Assembly (NCBI GenBank): GCA_037179385.1
Contig: CM074180.1
Coordinates: 29,741,455 to 29,805,454 of the forward strand
Direction of reading: 5' to 3'
DNA from: Holothuria scabra
Lineage: Eukaryota; Echinodermata; Holothuroidea; Aspidochirotida; Holothuriidae
Length of the DNA: 64,000 bases
Shown: positions 50,046-60,630 of the stretch, one piece after another
Position numbering within the stretch: the stretch's first letter is position 1
How the letters are laid out: every line of letters starts with the position of its first letter
Translations under genes and position numbers: made by a program
The notes under the pieces: generated by a model
What the model was told of the DNA's origin: nothing
Seen by the model: only the letters and a program-made list of their open reading frames with translations
The model's database searches: none

Positions 50046-50208
50046 CATCTCTATGTTTAGACGAAGTGCCCATTTTTTGGTGACAAAGTGCATTTTCATC
50101 AGCATTAAAGTACATTTTCATCGGCATTTAAGTACATTTCAGCGGCACCAAAGTGCATTATCGTCAGTGCCACAGTTCCTTTTTTTCTGGAACATAGAGA
50201 TGAAGGAG
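50046..50208. mobile_element. Foldback element with internal tandem 23-mers
   Basis: CATCTCTATGTTTAGA at the left and TTCTGGAACATAGAGATG at the right are inverted. Inside, 50079-50165 has four units of about 22-23 bases of the form AAAGTGCATTTTCATCAGCA. Lies 520 bases before exon 50728-50920. Confidence 0.55.
50079..50165. repeat. Four imperfect tandem units of 22-23 bases
   Basis: Successive units start AAAGTGCATTTTCATC, AAAGTACATTTTCATC, AAGTACATTTCAGCGG and AAAGTGCATTATCGTC. Confidence 0.65.
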
Positions 50209-50485
50209 CGTGGAGACATCCCTGTGGCCAAAGCCCATCACGTTGTGGTCTCATGTTACAGTCCATGGTTTAGCTCCATGGTCAAATGGAGGCCATTAGT
50301 TTTCTCTTCCACAGAAGAAATTTAAAAAAAATAATCAGAGTAATTTAAGTAAATTTTAATGTTTGAGGTGCCATATGTCTACACTCTTACATAATCTGCA
50401 TGCTTATTTAGTAAGCATAGCCTCTGATAAGAAGTGCCTGTCTCTTCCCAATCATTAGGGCAAGTTTTTTTATAGTCCACTAGAA

Positions 50486-50573
50486 GCGTGGTCTCATGTA
50501 CTCTGTGCTCAAGGTAACACCATGTTACCTAATACACAGGTAACGTGACAATGCAGGTTAATGCATGGTCAGT
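50486..50573 (+). repeat. Dispersed repeat, left partner of an inverted pair
   Basis: GTGGTCTCATGTAC, CTCAAGGTAACA and AATGCAGGTTAA appear in the same order, in reverse orientation, at 55070-55157. Lies 154 bases before exon 50728-50920. Confidence 0.65.
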
Positions 50574-50727
50574 GTTTACATTTCGATCCACCTCCGAACT
50601 TGGGTTTAACATCATATGTTCATTTAATAATCTTGTTCCATTGGTATTGCAAATTCCTGTGAAACTAATCAGATAGTATTATGCGTACATAAAAGTCACT
50701 ATTCATGACTCATTTTATATCTTTCAG

Positions 50728-50920
50728 AGCTGCACAGAAGTTGAATCTAAGCTCAAAGAAAAAGAGGAAGCAAGAGGAACCTTTGCCTCCCCCTCCTGCT
50801 CCCGAACCACCACCATTTCCAACCAACTTTTCAGACATCATCAGACAGTCTCCACCCCCACCACCTCCTTCCCTCCTGAAAAATGTTAGCAGAGTGAAAG
50901 AAAACCCAGGAGTGGGAAAG
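50728..50920 (+). CDS. KIF26: Internal exon of the KIF26-like gene (basic cluster, proline-rich linker, ends at the motor boundary)
   Basis: The exon is 193 bases: one base completing the split Arg codon from 23687, then 64 codons, ending in phase 0. The acceptor is tatctttcag and the donor AAAG|gtatga. The product begins AAQKLNLSS, has a basic run KKKRK at residues 10-14 (a possible nuclear signal or microtubule-contact patch), two proline runs (PLPPPPAPEPPP and SPPPPPPS), the segment FPTNFSDIIRQ, and ends RVKENPGVGK. In the KIF26 kinesins I recall, a similar PPP-LL-(A/V)S-KENPG-GK string runs directly into the VKVMLRI strand that opens the motor domain, so the next exon should start with that strand. 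No such exon is visible before base 64000. The +1 frame of the exon is also open for 53 codons (to TAG at 50887-50889), which matters if the 67-base cassette at 34387 is used. Coding status is secure from phase and composition; the family name is less so. Confidence 0.8.
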
Positions 50921-53140
50921 GTATGATGCAAAGCTTCCTTATAGAATTTTTAGTGACTTTTTTCCTCAGGTAATGATTGGCAAAGATTATCCCATCATGC
51001 AATGCACTTCCTATTTACCAGACAGTCAATTCCACCCTTTTTACCTTGAGAAGATAGCTACAACCTTGCAATTTTGCTGAGTTTATTTCTTCTTTTTGCT
51101 CAGATAAGTAGAATTTTATACGTAGGGATTCATGCCATCTGCGTGTCCTATGTTTTCATCAACGCATGTTATTCTTTAATTGTGTGCATAATGCATTAAG
51201 ATCTGTGGCTGACTCATACCTGGATGTACTTTCCAGCAAGGTCTTCAGTGCTGTTGGGAAGATCAAAATTTTCAGTCATCTGAGTAATTTCTCAGTTGTT
51301 TTTCTGATTTATATAAAAAAAAAAAAACTAAAAGTTATTTTCAAGCTACCTTGGAAAGCAAACAGATGGAATAATGAACAGTCAGATTTTGCTATGGTGC
51401 ACAGTTGAGAAGCATTCACTTTGGCGGCCTGTGCCACCATTAAATATTAATTCCAATCTTTTTCAAAATTCATGGGCTTAAAGAAGAATGAGATAAAAAC
51501 TGAGAACTGAGATATACCCAGACCATAGTAACATTAAGCAGAACCTTTCAGTATCTTGTAATGAAAATATGGTTTGTTTACAACTCAAGATATTCCATAC
51601 ATATGGCTTTTTTTGAAGTACTTAAGGGTGATAGGCTGCATGAAAAGATTTTATGTAAAAACCAAAGTGATTTGCAAACATGTTGAAGCATAACTGGAAA
51701 ATGAATGTGAAATACATCAGTTCAACTGGGTGAGGAGGGGGCAAGGGTTTGCAAGTTTTTTGGCTTTGCATTTTCAGCATATATGGTCTAAACACCCAGT
51801 AATTTTTCATCATAAAATTTTTGGGGGCCAAAGATTTTTGCACATATTAACCCCTACTCTTCAGTTTCTGTGGACAAATATTTGTCTATTGGTGTGGAAG
51901 GTTTACAACTGTTTGACCTGTGCTGAATGATGTATTTTAATTACAAGTGGTCTCTGTGTATTATAGCTGTATGTTGTGTTCACATTGACCTATAACAATC
52001 AATTCAGAAGACTTCTCCTCCCAAACATTTGTCTGTTTTAAAGGTAAAATTGATTTTTTTTTTTGCCTGCTGTGGCTCTCATCAGGGTCCAATCATTAGA
52101 GTAGCTAATGCCATTTATTGGTAAAGCAAATCTTTATTGACATTGTCAGTAAAGCCCCTCCTCTGTAACACCTTTGTAACAAATAGGCTATTGATTCAAC
52201 AGTACTAACTCTAAACAGGCCATTCATTGGTATCTCTTGATCTCTGTAAAGATAACTAATCAATATAGGATATGCACTGAACAAGCTACATGTCAAAATA
52301 CACGACTCATTCAAAAATATGCCATTGGGAGTACAGTGTATTCAGTAATGAAATACTTTGCAGTAGATTAATTTTGAAATTTCATGAAGAAAAAGAAGGA
52401 ACCAAGAAATGTTATTAGCAAGTAATGTTTTGGATGTCATGTAATTTTGCTTTCATGATTCTTTGTTCTCATATAGTGTAGAGGTACCTTTACCCAATGA
52501 CATGAACAATACATACTTGTATGTGTGATGCAAAAAGTATGAGACATCCACAAAATAATATTGCAATTTCCAGGGTTTAAAAACAAAATGTAAACAATTA
52601 GCTAAATGATTGAGTTTATGCCCCTGAGCTATATTCTGCATGAATATTTTTGTATCCACAGAAAATATACACAAACTAAGGTATATCTTGCCTTGATAAA
52701 AGTGACTGAAATAAATGATCCCAACAGTTTTTTCATAGGAGCTTCTCACTCTTGAACTGCTTATTGGAAGCATGTGCTTTTGGTTGCATGTTACAGTTTA
52801 TTCTGTATGTAGTGTGCTAAATGCATCCAATGCAAGGCATAGATGCCCTGGTTGCAGAGTAGCAGTATTCTTTTAGGTTACACACTCTGGATAGCAAAAA
52901 AACAGTGAAGATGGCATTTGTACAGGAATCAGTTTGCTGCATAAAATAGGCCTAGTCTCCACATATGTGATAAATACCTATTAGCATGTACTTTAAATTA
53001 CATAAAGTTGCCAGCAATGATATTTTCTCATAAAATTCGAAAGCCCTATAATTGGGAACGCAGCATCCTTAAAAGCGTTTCCACCCCCTTAAAAAGAAGA
53101 CCATGGGTGGGCTTGTAGTCTTCTTTTAAATGCGACATAG

Positions 53141-53328
53141 AGATAGACAACATTTACAGTAGTGCTCTTATGTTATTCATTTATGATTCTCTCACATTTT
53201 TGCTTACCTGCTCGTTTTTGACTGTAACAATGAGATAGAGAACATTTACAGTAGCACTCTTATGTTATTCGTTCATTGTTTATGATTCTCTCACATTTTG
53301 TCCACCTGACTATTTTTGACTGTAAAAG
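53141..53328. repeat. Tandem duplication, period 92 bases
   Basis: AGATAGACAACATTTACAGT at 53141 and AGATAGAGAACATTTACAGT at 53233 start two units that both run through CTCTTATGTTATTC, ATGATTCTCTCACATTTT and TTTTTGACTGTAA. The second has an extra CATTGTTTA insertion. Ends about 70 bases before the candidate terminal exon. Confidence 0.85.
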
Positions 53329-53400
53329 TTAAGCTGTTGTATTTTTCAGTTTAGTCATGTTGAACTACTGGTAATGCCGACAAATTCGTCTCTGTTACAG

Positions 53401-53463
53401 CAAGAACACTGGGTGTTTCAACCCACAGTTAGTCAGACTATCATTGATAGTCACCAGGCCTAG
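53401..53463 (+). CDS. Candidate alternative terminal exon (stop before the motor)
   Basis: The acceptor cgtctctgttacag is followed by 20 codons in phase 0, which exon 50728-50920 requires, then TAG: QEHWVFQPTVSQTIIDSHQA. With this exon the protein would end right after VGK, without a motor. An AATAAA lies 131 bases after the stop with a GT-rich stretch beyond it, so an intronically polyadenylated short form is possible. If the KIF26 assignment is right, the main transcript must skip this exon and splice to a motor exon outside the window. If the assignment is wrong, this could be the true last exon. Confidence 0.3.
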   Translation, partial: QEHWVFQPTVSQTIIDSHQA

Positions 53464-53593
53464 ATACCTCCTTCAGCTATTTGTGAGAGCAAAAAGAAAA
53501 ATCCTCATCTGTAGTATTTAAAAGAAGAAAATCATCTTCGCCATTACTGGTAAAATTTCCAATTTTTGTCAATTTTCAAAGCAGTCCAGCGAG

Positions 53594-53599
53594 AATAAA
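53594..53599 (+). terminator. Candidate polyadenylation signal AATAAA
   Basis: AATAAA follows the candidate terminal exon by 131 bases and is followed 25-45 bases later by gtgaagtgttttccctgg, a GT-rich downstream element. AATAAA is common in AT-rich DNA, so it counts only together with the exon at 53401. Confidence 0.2.
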
Positions 53600-54762
53600 A
53601 GTTTGCCAACGGTCTTATCACAGTGAAGTGTTTTCCCTGGGAGGTATATCATTGAAGAAATGGTATAACTGTCTCAAAGCATCCTCTTTGTTTCATTTGA
53701 ATCTCAAAGTCATTTTACGTTGTTGTTGGATTCAACATTCATGTGAAGTGTTCAAGATCAGTATCTTTCATTCATGAGATTGACGGAAGACAGAAGGTGT
53801 CTAGAACTAAAGTAAGAATTGTAGTAGAAACAATTTCTGAGCTCATCAAAATGAAAAGAAATACCAAGTCTCTGAAAAGCAGAAGTAATTTTTATTTCCT
53901 ATTCATCATTTTGCTACAGGACAAATCATATTAATGTATAGAAATGACAAAAACATTTGTTTTGACATATCTGAAAATATTCATCAACTGTTGAAGGATA
54001 AGATGTCTGTCTTAGCTACATTTTTGGAACTGTTCCTTCATATTTGTGTATATTGTCTATTTGCTGATGTTGCTATGGTTGTTTTGGAATTTTATGATGT
54101 GAATCCAGCCATAAATTTGGTTCAATGATAAACAAAAACTGTTCTGTTGTATCCAAACTCATTGTTGTCTTATAATATTATCATAAACATAAAGCAAATC
54201 AACATGAAGTCATTTGATCTTATAATCAGTGATACGAATCAAAAAACATCTGTCAAGATTAGGTTGTTTTGCAAAATAGTGAAGTGATGCAGTTTTTTCT
54301 TCATAAAAACTGCAAAAAAAAGAACTGCACTGTTGATTTCAAGACCAATTACAAATGTAAACCTCTGGCACTAATCATATCAGAGGCTGGAACTGATTTT
54401 GTCTTCTGCCACACACAGAGAGAGCTTAAGTTCCCCAAACATCTGTCCACAAGTTTCCAAGTCCAGTGGTGACAAGATTCCTAACCTCCAGAGGCAGGGC
54501 CGCTCCTTGCTTCTATGATATACTACTCTCTAATATTACATTGTGTACTGTACTTGACCTTTGTGTCCATGTTTAGCTGGTGAAATAAGACTTTAGAGGC
54601 TGTTATGACTTGCTGGGTTGTACAAACTTAAGTAGCTGAGTTTGAAAAGGTTTCAGTGGTACACTAATAACACATGGTCATATAATCTGTTTTGGTTAAA
54701 GATACAGCCAACCATTCATGGTTTGAAATGATGGTGTTGAAAGCAAGCTTGGTGGTGTAGAT

Positions 54763-55011
54763 CAGGGGTGGGCAAGCTTTTTGGACACTGCATCAAATGA
54801 TTGCTGTGACCTGGCATCTAGGGGCAGTATAATGCAACAGAGAGGATTATTTGAGGGTAACTTTGCACATTGACACTCTTCTCTACCCCTCCCTCATTAG
54901 AGTGCCAGTATTAGATCTACAAGGGACAGAAATGGTGCAAATCAACATTTATTCATGGGCGGTACAGGAGGGGGTCATGGGCCACAGGTTGCACAGTTGC
55001 ACACTCCTCTG
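54763..55011. mobile_element. hAT-like MITE with CAGGGGTGGGCAA terminus
   Basis: The left end CAGGGGTGGGCAAGCTTTTT resembles the widespread Charlie-type hAT terminus; the right end, inverted, reads CAGAGGAGTGTGCAACTG. Flanks GTGTAGAT (54755-54762) and GTCAAGAT (55012-55019) agree at 6 of 8. Confidence 0.68.
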
Positions 55012-55069
55012 GTCAAGATCACTGTTTCTCCTTGCTACATCAGGGAGTGTGTAAAATGATATCTGTACT

Positions 55070-55157
55070 CTGACCCCGTGTTAACCTGCATTCCCACATT
55101 ACTCGAACGTGAAGTATCACAATGTTACCTTTGAGGGCGGGGTACGTGAGACCACAG
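55070..55157 (-). repeat. Dispersed repeat, right partner of an inverted pair
   Basis: The reverse complement reads TGTGGTCTCACGTACC, CTCAAAGGTAACA, GAATGCAGGTTAAC, matching 50486-50573. The flanks differ, so these are likely two insertions rather than ends of one element. Confidence 0.65.
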
Positions 55158-58100
55158 TTATAAATAGTTCAATCTACATCACTCTTGGTGGTACATTTTG
55201 ACAACATTTTATCATTGTTTGCATCCTGCAGTAAGCAATGCTAATTTAGAATGGTAAAAAAACTGAAATGCTAACAGTAACACAGTCACTGAAGTACTTG
55301 ACATGTTCCGTCTTCACACACTATCTACACCTTGCTATCACCTACTTAATGCCAGTAAGTTCTACTACAAATTATAACACTTTGTTGCAGCCTTTCAATA
55401 ATCCAATTTCAAATGAATTTCTTAGATACTGTGTGTCAAAAATTTAAATACATGCAATAGTTCCAGACATCCATTGTGCTTAACGTTCACCACCATACTC
55501 CAGCTTTAGCATTAAGTTAATGCTGCAGCAGAGTCTGAATGAATGTCAGAACAGACTGATTTGCAGTTAATAATAGATGACTTCAAAAATTCTTTACTAC
55601 CTTTTTAGATGCCTTTTTTATGGCTGCATATTGCCCCATTTTAATAATAGCAAATTGTTCTTTTCTTCTTTTGTCACTGGTTGACTTTTTCTTTTATTGT
55701 TGATATGAGTCACATTGAAAAAGCTATATCTTTCCAGTATTGTTTATTATGCAGTATTGATGTGTCTTTCATTCATGAGGATTTGCTAGCAGCTGCTTCC
55801 CCTTTCTCAGCAGCAAGTGTTCCATTCAAAGGAAAGCTCGGTACGCACATTGCCATGTAGAATGTTCGTACATACATGCATACAGCATTGCATGTTCTTC
55901 CAACCTTTGAATAACAAGTGAGCATAATTTTCTGTCAACAGAAGAAAATTTTAACAAAATAGAGAAATGATGTAGACCTTGCTCCAAATTTTTCCCCATT
56001 TGGACATTTTTTTAAGTCTTGCCTTATTTTTTGTGACGCATGCCATTTCAGCTCACATGAATACATATCAAAAGACTAAAGCTAAAAGTTCAGTGATGCG
56101 AAAAAAAGTGGGATAGTCGAGAAATTTCAAGGTTTGCATCACACGCTTACTCATCACTTAGAAGTTGGCCGACAAGATTGTGCAATGCACACAATATTCA
56201 CAGAAAATTCAAATTACAACTGACGAGTAGTAAAACACTTTTTTGTGCAAATGTACAGCTCCAATTCAAGCAGTGTTGTAATGATTGTGTCACTTTAACA
56301 TATCCTGTGCTATTTATTGATTTCAGTGTTTTTTATTTTTCCTTTTTTCTTTTTTTCCTTTTTTTTTTGGTCTTATTGTTTGGGTGATGATGGTTTGAAC
56401 CTATCTTCATTAGTGAATTAAGGTCTTAAAAAATATATACTTCTTATTGGAGTGCCAGCATTGGTCAAGGTTGCATATCTCTTCAAAAAGAAGTTTTGTT
56501 TAACACTTGGTTGTAGTATTTAAGTGGAAGGGGGACCAGGTAGGGTGAGACTACCATTTTGTCTGGTCACTTTTCACCAGTAATTGGATATAAGTGTTTT
56601 TTAAATGTGGCATTGATATGGCAGTTGCCAGTCTGTCACAATAATATCAGTACCTCTTGCCACATTAAAATATTTAATGAGTTCAAAATGAGTCATTTAA
56701 GACCTGTTGTTCTTGCCATTTTATTCAATTTTTCTAACTTGTAAGAAATATTATGTATGCTGCAATTTATTACCACTTTAAAAAATCAAAGTCAAATCTT
56801 TCCTAACATTTCAAGATGCCAAAGAATTCACATTTGTATTTGCCTTGTAACTAAACCGCTTTCTCTTCGTGCAATTTGATCACTTCTGATTAATTGCATC
56901 ACTTAGTTGGTTTTGGTGGCAGGGGATATGTCCGTGCTAACCCCCAGAGGACTTCCAATAAAACTACAAACCAACCCTGAGTCTATGCAATTTGATTTCC
57001 TCAGCGGTGCAGGAGGGTTCAAATTACATACAATGCAATGTAATGACAAGCCACTAAGATCCGATCCAAAACTTGTCTGTGGTTTTCTGTCTTGTTTTGT
57101 ATTCATTTTTGGCAATTGTTGGTGCTTGGAATCCCTTTGAAGTTAAAACGTGCTCAAAAATCAATAAAATCACTGGAAATCTTTTCATAGTAAGATTGCC
57201 GCAGGGCTGGTTACTGTCTGCAGTCAAGTGAACACGACCGCTAAAACTAAATTGGTCTTGCACAAAGAACTTATCCTCAGGAAGACCACTGCCAATTTTT
57301 GGTTTCTTGAGTTTCACTAGGACATGCCGAATGATCAGATGTCATTTCCGTAGAGACAACTTTTTTCGCAGTTTTTCCTTGTTGCTTATGAGTCACTTAC
57401 CTGTAAACCTAATATTTTTACAATAGAGGGTTCCCTTCAGTGTACCAAAAGAAGAAAGTTAAATTCAGAGGATAACAAAGGGTTTATCCAATAGAATCTT
57501 TACCCAAATTGCTGTTTAAGATTCAAAGCCATAAGGGAAATAGATTGAAACATTGTAATTACTACGAGATACCCAAATATGTTGATTGGTGCCCTCAACC
57601 AACTGTTATGAGTCAATCGCACTCTTCATAATAATGAATGATAGGTTATGTTAACCATCATCGAAAAGTACAAGTGCAAGTCAATTGGAAATCTTGTATT
57701 ACTATGACAAAGAAAAGAGACTTATTACATGTAGAATTTTTGTCAGAATTGAAAACTCCTACGGTGGTTTCTCTTGTAAATAGATTTGGAGTAAAAATCT
57801 ATCCCATATAGTAAAATGAAGAAAGAGAAGAAGAGCCTGTGTTATTGTTGACGGCTATATTTTTTTTTCTTACTTTGTATTAAGATGGTATGTCAATAGT
57901 TCTTCCCAATGGTCTGGTGAACCGTGTACTTTTCAGTTCTGAGAAAGATCTCCGGCCAAATTTAAAGAAGTGGATTATTTTTGTTTCATAATCTTGTCCT
58001 AAATCTCTGACAAATTTACCCATGTTGTAGATCAATCTTTGAGTTGCAGCTTGGGAAATTAAGAGCTGGTGGAAATTTTAATGGTAAAACACCTTTGGCA

Positions 58101-58951
58101 AATTATTACGTGTGTAACATAGGGCATGTTCATCATTTTGTATAGAATGTAGGCTATTAATGGCACTGGTTTGATATTTTAACATAAAGGACTGCCTTTT
58201 TGTTGGCCCAAACATAAATGGGATCAAAATACATGTATTTACAAAGAGTGGGATATATCATTGAAGTGGGTATTGTTTTGTCAAATGTGGGGTTAAGTTA
58301 AGGTGGGGTAACTGTCATCTACTTCACTGTAATCTAGCACCCTGTTCCCCTATTCAATTGATTTTCCTGGTCTTTTGTGAGTGATTATTAAGGATATCAT
58401 TGGTAAATAGAATATATAGTATTGAACTTATACATGTTGAAGCTTATACATATTAAAAAGGTTTGGAGAATTGAAGAAAGTAACTTTTTTGGTCAGAGAT
58501 TAATAGCAAATGGAAATATGAACATTTTATGATTTTATTGGAAAACCCAATTTTATAGCTTTGAAAAAAAAAGAAGAAAGTTCTGTAAATTATGCTAAGC
58601 CATGCTGTAATTGTGATGTGATACTCTAACATTCTCCCCTCAAACTAATGTTAAGTGCTGCTGTTACTGGATCTGCTATGAAAGTAGGGACTGAATATCA
58701 CCAAGATTTCCTTGGCTATTTTTATGCACAGGTTGTATGTTCTTACAAACAAAGTTCTTTTTTTTTCGTTAACAAAAATGGACCTCAGGTTCTGTGAAAC
58801 ACATCTGACCAGTGTGGGAGAGACAACAGATAGATTTAAGATTGTAATTTAATGTATAAAAATCAAAGGATCATTGGACAAAGTAATTTGTTTGTCCCCT
58901 TTACATTCACACACATGTCTGATATAATTAGCACTCCATAAATTAGCTTAA

Positions 58952-59207
58952 AGGTAAAGAACAGTCCCCCAAAATTTATTTTGAAGAAAAAGCTTAAATA
59001 ACATAATTCTTGTCTAACTTCTCTTCAAAGTATCCTTCATTACACTTTATGAGTTTACTATTGCATATTCAAGGTAAACGAAACAGTTATTTCTGGTAAA
59101 TTTCACATTTGAAGAGGAAAAAACATGGTCACATGACTCTCAACAGCCAATCATGAAACTGGACGGTCTTCTACTCCACTTCAATTTGGGATGACTGCTC
59201 CTGCCCT
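58952..59207 (+). mobile_element. Family C MITE, best preserved (copy 6)
   Basis: TTAA at 58948-58951 and 59208-59211 flanks 256 bases with inverted ends AGGTAAAGAACAGTCCCCCA and GATGACTGCTCCTGCCCT. No coding capacity. Confidence 0.75.
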
Positions 59208-59471
59208 TTAAGGAAGGCAGATAAGCTTTATAGTGACATTGGATAATTGCTTTCATTTGGGTGCAGGTTAAGATATTTATGTCATGTAGATAATTCAGTT
59301 GCAGTATGGCATAAAAGGAGGTTTTTTTGCTTGTGTATTTAGGACATATACATTGAATTTGTGTTCTGTTGCTAAGAAAGGCTTCTTCATATGCCATGGT
59401 TATATTCCTGTCTGTAACGGTTAACAGTTAGAATACTCAGAGCAAATGAAATAATTGTGTAATGGAAGATC

Positions 59472-59862
59472 CACAGACTTATATACATGGACAGAGAGCA
59501 TGTAACGTGTACGTCCCATCCGTAGATTGTCCCCACCGACTGGGACAAAAAAGGTGCACCAAGATGGCCGCCGTGAACCTATAAATCGTCTGATTTGATG
59601 ACGACTCTGTAATACTTTGAGCAAAAGTTTACTTGAATGGGAAAGAATATCATATTCCTGCAATATGTGAAGTGATTTTGACCTTACCTTGCCATATTTT
59701 AAAAATATTTCAACTTTCTTGCAAAATATGGTCATATACCTGAGCAAGTCCAAGCTCTCACACAAAACCATAGCAGACGGCCATTTTGGTGCCCTTTTTC
59801 TCACACAACGGTGGTGACAATGTACTATGCAGTATGCTCTGTCCATGTATAGGAAGTCCGTG
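59472..59862. mobile_element. hAT-like MITE, family D (copy 2)
   Basis: Ends CACAGACTTATATACATGG and CCATGTATAGGAAGTCCGTG are inverted. Flanks GGAAGATC (59464-59471) and GGATGTTC (59863-59870) agree at 6 of 8. The 141-codon - strand open frame across it lies wholly inside the element and resembles no transposase. Confidence 0.8.
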
Positions 59863-60554
59863 GGATGTTCATCATCATTAAAATGGCAGTCATCTGCATG
59901 TGGACTTACTAACGGTGGAAAATCTTTATTGCCCTCATGTTCTTGCCTACATATTTGAAAAGTTAATTGTTACTTGTGAGATGATTCAGCATCACTTATC
60001 AGAATTGATACTTTTCTTGTTTGATTGAAAAACTTGTCCTATTTTATTCCTAGTTACCCTAGCAGAGTCATTTGGCTAATGGCAGTTGAGTTTAACATTA
60101 GAACCACTTGAACGGGTTTCCTGCAGGGAAGTTCATGTTGGTTTTGGTTAACTCCCACTCCTATGTACGTAGGCCTGTCAATCTTTTCAACTTAAGTCAT
60201 TCATCTTGGAGAGAAGTCTTGTATATATAAGAGGTTTTCAGAAGAACTGAACCAACATTGTAGGCCTCTCAACCATGGAATTTAATCAGTACAAAATTTG
60301 CCAAATGAAATTTACTGGTCGTATCAACCTAAAAGATCTTCTTTTCGTATGAATTTTTCGTGCCTCCAATGTGCAGGAGTCGGATCCATACCGAAGTTAC
60401 CACTTCTTCAACAAGTGGAACTTCCAATTAGATTTTAATAATGGAATTAGTTGTGTCTGGTTTGTCGCCCCACTTTTGCCAGGCCTTTTTAGCTGACTGA
60501 AGTTTAAGCTTCATTTCACGTGACTCATCATGACCGCTGCTCATTTATCTACAG

Positions 60555-60630
60555 CCAGCTTCTGGAGAACCATAAAGGCAGAGACTATGAAATCAAGGAT
60601 GAAGAAAATTTGTCTGTATTTGTTCAGTAA
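60555..60630 (+). other. Weak candidate exon ending in a stop
   Basis: After ctcatttatctacag there is an open stretch to TAA that looks protein-like (QLLENHKGRDYEIKDEENL), but only if the preceding exon leaves two bases. Exon 50728-50920 ends in phase 0, which here meets a stop after six codons, so another exon would be needed between. Probably not part of the gene. Confidence 0.1.

Larger units (their letters stand above)
23688..50727 (+). other. KIF26: 27-kb intron of the KIF26-like gene
   Basis: The intron runs from gtaagt to ctttcag between the two supported exons, whose phases match across it. It holds a TA-rich MITE near its start, a MITE cluster at 42983-44215, SINE copies, the two cassette candidates and the internal promoter candidate. 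I see nothing further in 24320-26455, 29915-32950, 34800-37320, 37600-39160, 39395-40860, 41660-42975, 44220-45900 or 48070-48900 beyond short AT-rich low-complexity DNA. Confidence 0.7.

Noticed and set aside
50710..50931. Gly-rich open frame on the - strand (SGAGGGGKGSS)
   Set aside because: It is the antisense shadow of the proline-rich exon 50728-50920.
50486..55157. A single 4.7-kb transposon bounded by the inverted 88-base repeats
   Set aside because: It would enclose the pre-motor exon, encodes no transposase, and the flanks show no target duplication; two independent insertions are simpler.
59421..59846. 141-codon open frame on the - strand
   Set aside because: It lies almost wholly inside the family D MITE, the homologous copy at 19108 does not keep the frame, and it resembles no known protein.
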